Positions 1 to 9,345 of a stretch of DNA of 64,000 nt are shown here, piece after piece. Below the pieces are notes generated by a model. It saw only the letters and a program-made list of their open reading frames with translations. It had not been told where the DNA came from and did no database searches. Every line of letters begins with the position of its first letter. Position 1 is the first letter of the stretch. Source of the stretch: Trichopria drosophilae (Eukaryota; Arthropoda; Insecta; Hymenoptera; Diapriidae). Location of the stretch: the NCBI GenBank assembly GCA_030407085.1, contig CM059582.1, forward strand, positions 134,575,001 to 134,639,000. The letters run 5' to 3'. The position numbers and the translations under genes were made by a program.

Positions 1-766
1 CGGAAAAAACATACAGAGAGAGAATGAATGAGCTGAGTGAAGGGGCATGACGCGTTTTTTAATGGATTGCGTGATGTTCTCTTTTTGTTTATTAAATAAT
101 AAATTTAAAACCTAAAATGTAATTTTATTGAAGGTAGAAAACTTATTTATAAAATTGCTTCCATATTGTATGCACAATTTTTATGTAATCAGTTTTGATT
201 TTTAATATGAAGAATATCAATTATTCATAATCTTAATTTTTCGAATGGACATTATTAAAATTTCATATTCAGAATAACAATTTTCGCAATTGATATTACT
301 AAATTCTAATATTAAAAATTCTAATATTAGAATTTTTAATATTAAATTTTCATAAATGAATCAAATTGTCCCTATTTGCCCCCTGGATGCCCCCCTTCGT
401 GTCGAACAACTTTCATTCGACAACTTTTTTGATTCTGTGCACAGTTCTCGAGGTATTTCAATGTCTTCGGATAAATTTGGATTTTTATCGATTACAGCGC
501 CACCTGTGAACCAAAATGCAATAGCTCCTAGGTCAAATTGGTGTACTTTTTTCCGGAGAATCCAAATCTATAATAAAAACTGGGGGTTCCTATTTAAGTT
601 TTATTGTTTTTGCCCCCACTCCACCCCCAGGGGATGGGGGAGGGGGTAAATTTCATTATCACGGGATGCCCCCCTTCGTGTCGAATAACTTTCATCCGAC
701 AACTTTTTTGATTCTGTGCATAGTTCTCGAGATATTTCGATGTCTTCAGATAAATCGGCCACCCTG
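1..766. mobile_element. Right end of a second DD41D mariner-like element, cut by the window edge
   Basis: These 766 bases match 22981-23746, the right end of the complete mariner-like copy further on, with about 20 mismatches counted by eye and no length change. The end reads ...GGCCACCCTG followed by TA, the target dinucleotide of Tc1/mariner elements. Bases from about 356 hold the long terminal inverted repeat, with its own tandem duplication of a roughly 279-bp unit containing G-rich and C-rich runs. Short ORFs at 356-649 and 666-872 lie in the repeat and are not genes. The transposase of this copy would lie left of the window. Confidence 0.9.
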
Positions 767-827
767 TATATATATATATATATTTATAGTGCTCTTAAAA
801 ATTGTAATTAAATTAAACAATATTAAA

Positions 828-857
828 ATAGTAGTAGTAGTAGTAGTAGTAGTAATT
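828..857 (-). repeat. (TAG)n microsatellite, probable 3' tail of a minus-strand non-LTR
   Basis: About nine TAG units. Read on the minus strand they follow an AATAAA signal and end the non-LTR relic that runs leftward from 2885. A simple-repeat tail at the 3' end fits target-primed retrotransposons. The 858-1090 interval upstream would be its 3' UTR; I see no gene there. Confidence 0.55.
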
Positions 858-1089
858 TATTCTCATAAATAGGGAATCTCATTGAGAAGGAGTTCCGAAT
901 ATTTACAAAACTTGATAAATAAAAAGAAAAAAACGCGAGTGAGAAAAGCAGACCAGAACTCGCATAAAATAAACGCAAACCTACATTACTTAACGCAACA
1001 TCAAGGAGACCCAGTCCATAAAACCATCGCAAAACTTAAAAACTAGAACGGGGACAGACTAAAACGTCACTTAATGGCTCAAAAGGAAT

Positions 1090-1732
1090 GCCCTTCTATG
1101 AAAACTGGGTTTGGTTCGCTCTAAGAGAAAATTCTTCTCTGCACGAGGCTAATAGCGGGTATTCCGTCCGAATGTGCAGCAGCGTTTCCTGCGCATTGCT
1201 GTTGCAAATAGAACTAGGCGCTGATGGATTATATGTATAACGGCGACCGGCAATTAAAAAAGAGCGCGAGTATATAGTTGCCAACCTTAATTGGATCTTT
1301 ACTTTTAGGTAGTGCAGCGGCAGGCGAGGGGGATATAAAGTATAAGCAGAATCCTGCTTGTTTCCAAAAGTCAGTATTAAAGTTGTTCCACAGCTCGCCT
1401 GCCTCTGCATTATCCAGAATTGCATTTAATTCAACGGTACAGTTAAAGGTTTCCTCCGTGGAGACGGTTGCTGCCACTTCCTTTAAATGTAGAAGTAACA
1501 TTTGGGCAAGCTGTTATCCGGCAGATTAAGCGTTTTAGTCACCTAGTTAATTGCTCACGAGAAAATTTCTACCGCTAAGGGCGGAATACCGAGTTCTAAA
1601 CGGACGAGATAGGCCGAGGTGTTTTTCGGCAAGCTGAACAATCTTTTAAAAAACGCAATGGGTGCGTATTCCAGGTGACGCAAAGCCCAAAACGGTGCCG
1701 CATATAAGAGAACCGATATTATCAGAGCATTA
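1090..1732 (-). pseudogene. Non-LTR retrotransposon ORF2, C-terminal part (degraded)
   Basis: Read on the minus strand across several frames, this shows the post-polymerase region of a Jockey/I/R1-type ORF2. It has SVLLYAAPFWALRHLEY, then FFKRLFSLPKNTSAYLVRLELGIPPLA, a thumb and C-terminal pattern common in these elements. Near 1130-1200 it has a Cys-rich end of the form C-x-x-x-x-ETLLHI-x-x-E(C)P-L. At least three frameshifts and several stops break it, so it is dead. It continues at 2460-2885 on the far side of a MITE. The clade is a judgement from motifs, not an alignment. Confidence 0.7.
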
Positions 1733-1734
1733 TA

Positions 1735-2456
1735 CAGGGTGTACGAAAAGTCCCGGGACGGTTGAATAACTTTCGAAAGAATAAAAATTTCAAAAATCGC
1801 CGAAACACGTGATTCGATTTTTCAAACAAGCTATCTTTTGAGGGGGGGTTTCGGCCCCCCAACCTCAAGGGGGGCGGGGGGCACGAGGGGGGCCAACAAT
1901 CTTAAATGGCAACATGGTTTGAGTGGGGGCTCATTTGAAAGGTATTTTCGAGACGAATCCAGATCACTGGTCATAGAGGGCGCTGCGATCATTTTTCGGA
2001 GAGATACAAGTAAAAGAGGTTTTCAATATAACGTTCAGAAACGGGTTGACACCCGTTTAAGAATATTGTTTTACACGATTTTAAGTTTTTTAAGTTTTTT
2101 AAGAATATTGAATTACACGATTCGGCGACTTCGAAATTTTCATTTTTTCAAACGTTAGTACGTTTAAGATCTGAAAAAGTCAAAAATCTCTGCGAAAAAT
2201 GATGGCAGCGCCCTCAATGACCAGTGATCTGAATTCATCTCGAAAATACCTTTCAAATGAGCCCCCACTCAAACCATGTTGCCATTTAAGATTTTTGGCC
2301 CCCCTCGTGCCCCCCGCCCCCCTTGAGGTTGGGGGGCCGAAACCCCCCCTCAAAAGATAAGTTGTTTGAAAAATCGAATCACGTGTTTCGGCGATTTTTG
2401 AAAATTTTATTCTTTCGAAAGTTATTCAACCGTCCCGGGACTTTTCGTACACCCTG
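1735..2456. mobile_element. 722-bp palindromic MITE (mariner-type, TA target)
   Basis: The element starts CAGGGTGTACGAAAAGTCCC and ends with its reverse complement. TA lies on both sides (1733-1734 and 2457-2458). The two arms are about 270 bp each and carry long C/G runs (around 1847-1890 and 2300-2350). The middle (about 2010-2200) is AT-rich with an A+T repeat of TTTTAAG. There is no transposase. The CAGGG start, TA target and C-rich arms resemble the DD41D mariner-like termini in this window, but the bases differ, so it may be mobilised by another Tc1/mariner family. It splits the non-LTR relic at 1090-2885. The 106-aa ORF at 1838-2158 lies in the palindrome and is not a gene. Confidence 0.88.
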
Positions 2457-2459
2457 TAT

Positions 2460-2885
2460 AATTTAAAGAAGGCGCTCCATGCATCCATTCTAGGCGATAC
2501 TATTAACGGTATAACCTCGGTTATCGCAGCATTTGTTTTCATTATGGCATTCTCCGTAGCTTGGACGCATGGAGGAGGAGAATAGAACCCCCAGATGCCG
2601 ATAGCCGCTCACGACTGCAACCGGGGTATCTCCGAACCTAAACGATCTGGAATACGCGTCAAACTCTTCGGCCCGTCTGAAGCAAACTATTTTTGTCTTA
2701 CTGGTGTTGACCGTAAGATGGTTTTAGTGGCAATATTCTGCGAGCAAGAGTAATTTCCTGCAGAGGTCAGTATGTGATGAGTATGAGCCGGAGAGTATGT
2801 GATGATAGTTAGGTCGTCGTCGTAGAGCAGCATCACAGGGCCCTGTGAGAGAACGAAGGATATGGTACCTACACAATGCCTGTCT
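2460..2885 (-). pseudogene. Non-LTR retrotransposon reverse transcriptase fragment
   Basis: The minus strand shows the RT active-site block as LLYDDDLTII (normally YADD) near 2820. It is followed by a region matching a palm-thumb pattern: NTSKTKIVCFRRA, then FGDTPVAVVSGYRHLGVLFSS. It is one copy with 1090-1732, parted by the MITE at 1735-2456. A frameshift and a stop near 2690 separate the two blocks. The 5' part of the RT and the endonuclease are missing; the sequence changes to a gypsy-type relic by about 2955. Membership in the Jockey/I/R1 group is inferred. Confidence 0.75.
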
Positions 2886-2954
2886 AAGTTCCTTGAAGAT
2901 TTCATCTTTTTGATCCCTCCCAAATGAATGGCTTTCCCTTTTTAAATAGCTAGG

Positions 2955-3700
2955 TAAGCTTATCTTTCTGATCGAAGTGATGAATAAATCGTCGATAACA
3001 TCCTACCAAACCAAGGAACTCGTGCACGTTTTCCCTGTTTCTTAGTTCGCGGAAGGTGCTTGCAACATTTTAGGACCAGGTTTCAGTCCCTCTTCTAACT
3101 TCTCTTCTCAGAAACTCGCACTTATCTGACTGAAGGGGTCCGTTTGCATCCTTCAGTGTTTTCAATAACCGACGTATTTTCTTTCAATGATCTCCAATGT
3201 TTGAGCGCACATTACGACGTCCTCTAAGAATACAAACAGTTCCGTTACCTACAATCCCAGTAAAACGCGGTTCAACAAACGTTGGACCTGTAGGTTTTGA
3301 AAATGCGGTTTTAGGTCGATAATTTTTACTTACGGGTATTTGTGGGACTCCATTGGCCAGATCCAATATCGAGAACTATTGAGCCTATCCCAATTGATCC
3401 CAAATGTCCCATAGATGCGGTAAATGAAATCCATCATCAACGGTTTTCAAGTTCAGTTTCCTGAAATCGATCACCATTCTCCATCGTGGTCTTCCTTGAA
3501 AATCATGTTTCTACGGAACTATCCATAATGGCGAATTATAGGACGAGGATGATGGTTCATTATTCTTTAATGTCGACTTAATTTGATTCTTGGTTTCCTC
3601 TTTATGCAACGGAGATAATCTATATTGCTTGGTATTTATAGGTACATTATCAGTTGTTGGAATGTCGTGTTCAATTAATGAGGTACTTCGTAATTTATCT
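2955..3700 (-). pseudogene. Ty3/gypsy reverse transcriptase relic
   Basis: On the minus strand the usual gypsy RT order is visible: HDIPTTDNVPINTKQYRLSP (3640s), YNSPLWIVP, RWRMVIDFRKLN (3470s), then LDLANGVPQIPVS and RPKTAFSKPTG (3290-3360). At the far end is FLGLVGCYRRFIHHF (2960-3000), which normally follows the polymerase. The YxDD block is lost between about 3060 and 3250. Several stops and shifts make it dead. The protease of the same element lies upstream at 4985-5205, beyond a minisatellite. The lineage looks like 17.6/297-type gypsy, judged only from motif wording. Confidence 0.85.
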
Positions 3701-4370
3701 CACGGGAGGTAGAATTGGAATTGAATGCACTTCGGTATTTAAACGTTTTAGCCTAAAGATTTTTAACAATACTTTTATTCTATCCGGTGTTTTTAAGGAT
3801 TGGGCTATGCGTATGCTTCTTCAATTCATTGGAAAACTATGTTCTTCAAAAGGAATAATTTCTGAGACATTAATAGCAAGAATATTACAAATATCGTATT
3901 GATTTGTAACAGTCGCCTCTCCGGCGAACACTCCATCCGGTGTACATATTCATAACAAATACCCTTCAAATAATATTCAAAATAGGGACGACAATGGCTT
4001 TGCGCTTTCGTATTTTAAGTCGATAAATCATGGTGTTAAGACAAAACAGGAGAAGATAAGTCAGGACAGGTGACACCGAAAAATAAGAAAACAAGTTAGG
4101 CTGGGTGAGGTGGTAGTTTTATTCTTGAATTGGAAATTTGGCGTGATGGTCTGAAAGTCATGACCTAAGGAAGACAGCATGCTTTCATTGACCCAGGTCG
4201 GCGGGTCAACCAGTCGAATTCAATGCCACGGAGTCTCTCGGAAGGTGGACATACTGATCGATAGGGCGAAGTGATAATATTTGATTGAGCCACCAACTGG
4301 CAATGGCTCGCAGGGTGACTCAACCAGCAGCAGGTGGCCCTCTTCAGAATGGTACTGTTTTTATCATCAA
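3701..4370. other. Unassigned interval inside the gypsy relic
   Basis: This probably holds the decayed protease-to-RT linker of the minus-strand gypsy copy at its left end. The rest has no readable protein and no repeat that I can see. Confidence 0.3.
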
Positions 4371-4818
4371 GCGGTAGCGCTGCAGTAGCAGACGCTTCCT
4401 ATTGCTTGGATCAAGATATTTATTGATTTGGGCGGTAGCGCTGCAGTGACAGACGCTTCCCACTGCAGGGATCAGGGTATTTCTGTATTAAGGCGGTAGC
4501 GTTGCAGTGGCGGACGTTTCCCATTGCAGGGATCAAGATAGGTATTAATTAAAGCGGTAGCGCTGCAGTAGCAGACGCCTCCCATTGCAGGGATCAAGAT
4601 ATGTATGAATTAAAGCGGTAGCGCTGCAGTAGCAGACGCCTCCCATTGCAGGGAACAAGACATGTATTAATTAAAGCGGTAGCGCTGCCGTAGCAGACGC
4701 TTCCCATTGCTGGGATCAAGATATGTATTAATTAAAGCGGTAGCGCTGCAGTAGCAGACGCCGCCCATTGCAGGGAACAAGATACGTATTAATTAAAGCG
4801 GTAACGCTGCAGTAACAA
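4371..4818. repeat. 61-bp minisatellite, about 7.3 copies
   Basis: The start GCGGTAGCGCTGCAGT recurs at 4371, 4432, 4493, 4554, 4615, 4676, 4737 and 4798, an exact 61-bp step. Each unit has a CTGCAG palindrome and ends ATTAATTAAA. The central units are nearly identical, while the two leftmost and the last are more divergent, as expected of unequal exchange acting on the middle. The array sits between the protease and RT relics of the gypsy copy. Confidence 0.95.
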
Positions 4819-4984
4819 GGACTTGATGATACGTATCTGGTTGACTTACCGAACTGCGATGCGAATGAAGGAAAAATGATAAACACGCAGTACCTGCGTG
4901 GTGTTATTGTTTTCGGGGATTATATTATTCAATGTTAACTTTATAAATCTCAATAAACAAACATACAATTTATAGCTGGTATTT

Positions 4985-5205
4985 CACAATGCTTCTACTT
5001 CTATGCATGTACGTTATTACTTTTAGCACATGGTTTGACAGAATCGGTAATGGTTCATACAGCGTTGTGTGCGAACATATCTTAATCACGTTTATGTCCG
5101 CTCCTGTGTCGATAAAAAATTCACCTTCGTCATTGTACCTAAGTTTTGGTTTGTTAATAATAATGTTAAATTTGTTACAGCGGCATTCCTATCTAGCAAA
5201 TAATC
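4985..5205 (-). pseudogene. Ty3/gypsy retropepsin (aspartic protease) relic
   Basis: On the minus strand one frame reads KPKLRYNDEGEFFIDTGADI, then NVIKICSHTTLYEPLPILSN. FIDTGADINVI is the D-T/S-G catalytic loop of retroviral-type proteases, which act as dimers to cut Gag-Pol. The reading frame is open over about 65 residues. A single stop precedes it, at the point where an RCFKYNNKFEVKILPRLFAR-like stretch leads in. Its place and strand fit the RT relic at 2955-3700. The plus-strand ORF here (4989-5261) is its shadow. Confidence 0.72.
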
Positions 5206-5373
5206 GAGGTAATATTTTCACTTCAAATTTATTATTGTACTTGAAACATCTCTTAGTATAAACTTCTCTTACAAGTTTACTATGCTCTGCATCTTACTTA
5301 CCTTATATCGGAAACGGTAGTTAACTGATATTTTAAGCGAGAAATTTGTATATTTTCCAACCCATATGTTTGA
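5193..5373. repeat. Inverted repeat, left copy (partner 6318-6499)
   Basis: About 180 bp matches 6318-6499 in inverse orientation, with roughly 88-90% identity by eye. It lies just upstream of the minus-strand protease relic, so both copies may come from the same part of a gypsy pol. Each copy has a strong splice-donor string, ATATAAG|GTAAGTAAG, at the same place. Confidence 0.85.
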
Positions 5374-6317
5374 ACAGATTTGTTCTCTAGAGATTATTCT
5401 ATGTGTTTTCTTTCAACTCTGAGAGTACAGCAATCTATGTTATCCTCTTCTTGTATATTCCCTGGTACCGCATTCTAATAAGTCTTGAATTTTATATGTA
5501 TTCCATGACGTCATCCATCATTTTCAATTTAACATTCCGGTTTGTCAGCACGTAAATGCATTATGGCACTTTTATTTAAATCTGTGTGCATTTATTTAAT
5601 ATTTCTATGCATTTGAACATTACTATATCCAGTTACTATAGAAACTTCCATAATAAGGTTTGAATCTTATGTTAAACTTAATGATTGAATGCAATTTGTC
5701 TTGGTCAATTTGAGCCTACATTCAATATTTTTCTTGAAAATATGCAATCTGCGACATTTTACTATACGGTAGTTCATCTTAAGTAAGAACACGTCTAATT
5801 ATACTTTTATTTATAATTTTGAATATTAAGCTATCTACGTTATGATATGCATTGTAGACGTTTGGTACCATTGCGAGATGTATTTTTGTTGTTTCCGTAA
5901 CATTTACTTCACCTTGGCTGTGCATCTTAATGCGTTCTTATGCTAAACGATCATCTACTTTATCAATGATTATCTACTTTTAGTATAAGTATTAAATGTG
6001 GAATCGTTCATCATTGCAGTCCCATGCACACATATTGCTGTTCCCTCTCTCTCCCTCTCGCCCTTTCTCACTTTTCCTCTCTCAATCATCTGTTGAACAA
6101 CCGATAAAAATTATAATATTTAAGCTTAATTTCACCATCATGTCAGCAAACGTGCAGAAATTTATGATACCTTTTGTGTATCAGAGAGCAATAATGTAAG
6201 TGTCAAGTATTAGATGCATGTACCCTGGTAGAAAATGAAACCATTTTCTGACCAATTTTTCTGGGCTCCATTAGTTATAGCATAAAGACCAGAAAAAAAA
6301 TGGCCAGAAACTGGTTG
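5374..6317. other. AT-rich spacer between inverted repeats
   Basis: No gene recognised. A pyrimidine-rich tract (CTCTCTC/CCCTC) lies at about 6036-6092. The short ORF at 5996-6199 covers that tract and has no recognisable content. Confidence 0.4.
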
Positions 6318-6499
6318 CAAACATATGGATTGGAAAATATACAAATTCCTCGCTCAAAATATCAATTAACTAACGTTTCCGATATAAGGTAAGTAAGATG
6401 CAGAACATAATAAACTTGTAAGAGAAGTTTAGACTGAGAGAGATATTTCAAGTGTAATAATAAATTAGAAGTGAAAATATTACGTCGATTATTAGCTAG
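6318..6499. repeat. Inverted repeat, right copy (partner 5193-5373)
   Basis: This is the inverse partner of 5193-5373. The plus strand has a short open stretch, YGLENIQIPRSKYQLTNVSD, leading into AGGTAAGTAAG. The minus strand of the partner gives the same stretch with three or four replacements. This hints that a coding end is retained in both copies. Confidence 0.8.
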
Positions 6500-7568
6500 A
6501 TGTTTTTGGTATTGGTAGAATATTAGTGTGGGTATAAGATGGATGGTCAAATAATCAATGTATACGAAATTATGTCCTTTGATTTTCAGTCTTAATTATT
6601 AGTAAGGTGTTCGTTAATATCTGGAGTAGCTACAATTTATCTTTAAAATATGACTACAATATAGAGAGTGCGAGCAGGTATACTACAAGCCGCAATAAAA
6701 CACGACGCTTTGAAGGGTATATATTGAATATTGTGAGGAATTAGATACCTACCGATCCACATTAAACAATATGTTTATTATTAATCTACTCGACAGCAAA
6801 CTTATGACTTATAAGAAAGCATATTAATAACTGTGAATGCTTTTGCCAATAATTTACGAAATATCCTTGATAGGTATGGATGAGAAATTTCAAACACTGG
6901 CAATGGTACTGATCTCAATTTGTTGCGTTCGGACCTTTGGTCAAGATAAAATTAAAGAAGCATTATTGTTATCAGTAACGTGAATGCATTCAGATTTAAG
7001 AAAATATACAACATAATGTAAAGATGTTTCAAAGCTCCGATGTACTAGATGCCTATAATAAATGACGGGAAAGTTAATTTGGACGCACATTTTAATTTAA
7101 ACGTGATAATGAAAATACTGAGATACAGTCTACAAATATTGTAAAATGTACGTGTATAATATGCAAAAATTATGCAATTGAAATTAATGATAGAGATACG
7201 TTTGTTAAATGATTCATTTAATTGCATATTCATACTTTTATCACCAACATTTCCAAAACACCGCAAATAAGCTTGTTTAGTTAAATTGTATAATGATCGT
7301 ATATATTAAATTGTATCATTATTTACGAAAAAATCGTTGAATAGTTACTCCCTTACATAAGGAAATATTCAATGATTATTGAAAGTGTGTTTCTACTGTC
7401 GAAAAGAAACATGAAGTAAGATAGAACTATATAAGCTTTACAGACAGATCATTGCGAATTTTTCACTTTTCCTTTCAAAATGTCTAAGCAGTAAAAAACA
7501 ATATATAATATTCGAAAGAATATATTAATTATGGTTATTTACTTATAATTGTCACTTAACCTACGTAA
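6500..7568. other. AT-rich interval, nothing recognised
   Basis: Short ORFs only (for example 7045-7266 on the minus strand), without motif or codon signal. No repeat partner is seen in the window. Confidence 0.4.
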
Positions 7569-7850
7569 TCCCAATGGGCACTCTATGCTTACACTAATTA
7601 TTAGCTCGCGTGCACAACACCGACTAACTTCTTAACATTTCTGGGCCGCGCTTCGCAGAACGCATCGCCCCCCCCCCTCTCTCTACAACGGTACGTTGCA
7701 CACGATTTGGAAATGTGTTATTAAACAGCATGGCAACTTCTTCATAGGATCTAATTTTATCATCACATCCTCGCATTATAGGAACATGAATTCGCTCTGT
7801 ATCAGTCAAAAGTATATTTGATATAACCGATAGCAAACAACCATACACTT
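7569..7850 (-). repeat. Repeat copy with an HTH-like coding remnant (partner near 41560-41690)
   Basis: Bases 7569-7680 match 41569-41690 at about 70% by eye. Shared features are an AATGGG(C/T)ACTCTAT string, GCGCACAACAC, GGGCCG and GC(A/G)TCGCCCCCC followed by a CT run. The minus-strand ORF (7624-7848, 74 aa) has SYEEVAMLFNNTFPNR. That resembles the N-terminal helix-turn-helix of some mariner-like transposases (x-A-x-x-L-F-N-x-x-x-P-x-R). On that reading this is the 5' remnant of a DNA element, with no catalytic part found nearby. The HTH match is suggestive only. Confidence 0.4.
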
Positions 7851-8054
7851 ACAATGCAACAATGAATAATTGTATGAAATATTCTACGCAGAAATATTAT
7901 TATGCACCAATTTTACATTACAATTTCGTTAAATGAATAACTGTTAAATTATTGAATCTAAATTAATTTCGACCTGTACTTCTCAAAAAACAAGCAAAGC
8001 TAATGTAATTTTGATATGCGTGTGAGTGTGCATGTGCATTTAAAAACTCACGCA

Positions 8055-8131
<77 letters not shown>
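8055..8131. repeat. (CA)n microsatellite
   Basis: About 38 uninterrupted CA units, followed by GCACGCACAGGCGGCGG. It generates spurious His-Thr and Cys-Val ORFs on both strands. Confidence 0.99.
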
Positions 8132-8134
<3 letters not shown>

Positions 8135-8315
8135 GCACAGGCGGCGGCAAGGGGAACCACCTGAACAAATCACCCCGATGAGATGTGAACCCGATCATGC
8201 AACCTCCACGCGGTAAATCTCGAGTATTGTTACAGAAGACTGAATACATACATATTGTAGGATGTTTGTAATTGCAGTTAAAACCTCGCTATATTACTAT
8301 TGTTATACTTGCAAT

Positions 8316-8877
8316 TTTCGAACATTCACCTTCAAATGACCTTGACTCTGACTTCTAGGTATATTCAATTTTACGTCCTAAATTTTACCCACTTTCCAAA
8401 TTCGCGGTAAAAAATAGTGGTTCCCATTTGAAACATTGAACTTGATCTTGAAATGACCTTTGAGGTTATGATCAAGGTCAAATTCACGTGTACAATTAAA
8501 TAGCCCGCGAAAAATCCTCAAACTTTTGTCTCAAACATTTTCCCCGAAAATGCACTCCCGCTGAATTAATTCACAATTCCGAGAGCTTTAAGTTTGACTT
8601 TGAAATGACCTTGCCGGAAAAATCGACCATATCATATTCAGGCGTAAAATTTTCCGCTCTTTCAGAATCCATGAAAAAAATAGTGGTTCCTATTTAAAAA
8701 AAAACAAACTTGACCTTGAAATAACCTTCAAGGTCTTGTTAATTGTCAATTTCACTGGTACCATTAAATAGCCAGGGGAAAATCCTTAAACTTTTGTCTA
8801 AAACATTTTCCCCGAAAATGCACCCCCGCTGAGATATTTAACGTTTCCGGAACTTTTTCCCATCACTGTATATGTTA
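8316..8877. repeat. Two tandem units of about 276 bp, probable solo terminal repeat
   Basis: AATAGTGGTTCC recurs at 8413 and 8689, and AACTTTTGTCT(C/A)AAACATTTTC recurs at about the same 276-bp step. The two units are about 80% alike. The right end reads CCCATCACTGTA followed by TA, like a Tc1/mariner terminus. No matching left end is visible. The DD41D element at 20.78 kb also has two tandem units of about 279 bp in its terminal repeats, so this may be the terminal repeat of a different but similarly built element. Units contain TCAAGGTCA or AAGGTC strings. Confidence 0.7.
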
Positions 8878-9244
8878 GTCTTCTTGCTACAGTTGCGAGA
8901 ACAGTAGATCATCTTCCACCAAATACAGCGGCGCTCATGAGTCTATTTCTGCTATATAAACAACCTTGCGAAACGTATAGAAAAAACGCGAACGGCTGCT
9001 TGCAAATCATTTTTTAAATGTCGTTCTCTGGACGGGAACTGATATCGGGTATGTCTCCTTAAATATTTTAAAAGCACACACATATATGTATACACGTCTG
9101 TACGTTGTGATGTTGTTACAGGAGACGCCTTGTATTGTCAGCTTATCCCTTGTATTAATTGTCGTCATCGTCATCGTTACATTATGTATCATTATCGCTT
9201 TTATCGTAGTCCTCTCAAGAGATTACCTCAAGTGAGAAGATCAT
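8878..9244. other. Interval with no recognised feature
   Basis: Short ORFs only; no motif or repeat partner seen. Confidence 0.35.
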
Positions 9245-9345
9245 TCTCGACTCACCTCAGTTGGTTCACATCCATTCCTGACCCATGGACTCCCCTGTGT
9301 CCTCGGAATTGATTTTCTCCACCTTTTTAACATAGACATCAGCTA
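9245..9345 (+). pseudogene. Possible end of a gypsy-type protease domain
   Basis: One plus frame reads HPFLTHGLPCVLGIDFLHLF then NIDISYGVR and a stop. LGIDFL with a following N-I-D is the usual end of retropepsin domains in gypsy and BEL elements. Only about 30 residues are readable and nothing else of an element is seen beside it. It could be a chance match. Confidence 0.35.

Noticed and set aside
1278..1529. 83-aa plus-strand ORF
   Set aside because: It is the reverse strand of the non-LTR C-terminal domain, which has recognisable motifs.
8016..8249. His-Thr and Cys-Val-rich ORFs of 65-69 aa on both strands
   Set aside because: They are translations of the (CA)n microsatellite and have no other content.
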